DNA of 64,000 nt, taken from NCBI GenBank assembly GCA_019695185.1, contig JAIBAN010000028.1, forward strand, positions 1 through 64,000, written 5' to 3'. The number at the start of each line of letters is the position of its first letter. Positions within the stretch are counted from its first letter, which is position 1. Positions 63,359 through 64,000 of the stretch are shown here, piece by piece. A program made the translations under genes and the position numbers. The notes below the pieces were generated by a model, which was not told the origin of the DNA, ran no database searches, and was given only the letters and a program-made list of their open reading frames with translations. The stretch is from Blastocatellia bacterium. Lineage in GTDB: Bacteria; Acidobacteriota; Blastocatellia; Chloracidobacteriales; Chloracidobacteriaceae.

Positions 63359-64000
63359 ATGATTCTGATTCTGACCGAAGCCCAAGATGCCACTGCCGAT
63401 GACATGATTGAACGTTTCAAGGCGAAAGGCGTGCGTACCATTCGCTATGAAACCGCTGATTTCCCGCAGAAGGTGCAACATACCATCCGCAAAGGGGCCG
63501 GGATTTCCCAGGACCTGATGGGGATAAACGGCGAAACGATTGATCTGACTGAAGTTCGCACAGTGTGGAACCGTCGCCCCCAAGCTCCGTCGGTGACGGC
63601 AAACATGAGTGCGGAAGACCGCAAATTTGCCCAAAAGGAAACCGAGCTGATTTTTCGGGGTATTCTCCAAACCTTGCGGGACCGGTTTTGGGTCAACCCT
63701 TACTTGAACAGTCAGGTAGGTGAATACAAGCCCTATCAATTACAACTGGCCCAACAGGTTGGCTGGGAAATTCCGCAGACCCTGATTACCAATCAACCGG
63801 ATGAGGTGCGGGAATTTTATCGCCAGTTGGATGGAAATATTATTTATAAAGCTGTTTTTCCGCACACCCGTTTGGGGAATCCGCAGGCCGGCATTCCAGC
63901 CCAACTGATTTATACCAACCGGGTCAGGGAGTCCCATCTGGAGCAACTTGATGCGGTCGCCCATGCGCCTTGCCTGTTCCAGGAGTATGTGCCTAAAAAA
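63359..64000 (+). CDS. MvdD/MdnC-like ATP-grasp peptide ligase (partial)
   Basis: The first 214 residues are visible; the gene runs off the window. MILILTEAQDATADDMI is followed by VRTVWNRRPQAP (about 67-76), ETELIFRGILQTL, WVNPYLNSQVGEYKPYQLQLA (111-131) and GWEIPQTLITNQP, an order typical of graspetide ATP-grasp ligases (MvdC/MvdD, MdnB/MdnC). Lys124 and Lys164 fit ATP-binding positions. These enzymes make ester or amide side-chain links between Ser/Thr/Lys and Asp/Glu of the precursor core. No ribosome site is evident before ATG 63359. Only one ligase is in view; a second one or an acetyltransferase could lie beyond 64000. Confidence 0.88.
   Translation, partial: MILILTEAQDATADDMIERFKAKGVRTIRYETADFPQKVQHTIRKGAGISQDLMGINGETIDLTEVRTVWNRRPQAPSVTANMSAEDRKFAQKETELIFRGILQTLRDRFWVNPYLNSQVGEYKPYQLQLAQQVGWEIPQTLITNQPDEVREFYRQLDGNIIYKAVFPHTRLGNPQAGIPAQLIYTNRVRESHLEQLDAVAHAPCLFQEYVPKK

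Overview
The window reads as chromosomal DNA of a Gram-negative, probably aerobic heterotroph of moderate GC content. The best guess is the phylum Acidobacteriota (Blastocatellia-like). That rests on a giant Ser/Thr kinase with an N-terminal Cys-pair ribbon and TPRs, on ECF sigma/zinc-finger and CHAT/TPR proteins, on TolC/RND systems and lipoproteins, and on intergenic spaces full of short tandem and inverted repeats. The assignment is inference; no rRNA or tRNA gene was seen.

Layout. 0-12 kb: Mg2+ transporter MgtE, a DUF1232 protein, a cell-envelope sugar group (GT2 glycosyltransferase, YdjC/HpnK-type deacetylase, ArnT-like glycosyltransferase) and a 1763-aa kinase/ATPase/TPR regulator. 12-19 kb: a three-gene peptide exporter resembling NHLM/bacteriocin export, made of an HlyD protein fused to DUF192, a C39 peptidase-ABC protein and a second ABC protein. 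19-27 kb: small and regulatory genes (PRiA4b-like, RelA/SpoT synthetase, hemE, LysR, hybrid histidine kinase with a degenerate receiver). 27-36 kb: YARHG lipoprotein, ECF sigma/anti-sigma pair, thioredoxin, then a TolC-MFP-RND efflux operon. 36-43 kb: a minus-strand STAS-HlyD-ABC-permease-permease export operon of YbhGFSR type. 43-54 kb: sigma-54 regulator, CstA, TypA, secreted repeat protein, DnaJ, TPR protein. 54-61 kb: lipoprotein, secreted TPR-CHAT protein and a large single-span membrane protein.

61-64 kb: the most interesting region. Two tiny paralogous genes (52 and 54 aa) share a PFG[IV]EF[FL]E leader motif like that of graspetide (microviridin-type) precursors. They are followed by an MvdD/MdnC-like ATP-grasp ligase gene that runs off the window. 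Both precursor genes and the preceding secreted-protein gene carry the same 36-bp inverted repeat, with a -10-like hexamer at an identical distance downstream. This points to one small regulon. The precursors also share a duplicated 5' leader, and the space between them holds competing hairpins.

The second large theme is non-coding. Nearly every intergenic space holds a 7-bp or 9-bp tandem array, usually facing an inverted partner array 60-250 bp away. The same few motifs recur at distant sites, one array is the telomere-like (CCCTAAA)12, and two such tracts lie in frame inside coding sequences.
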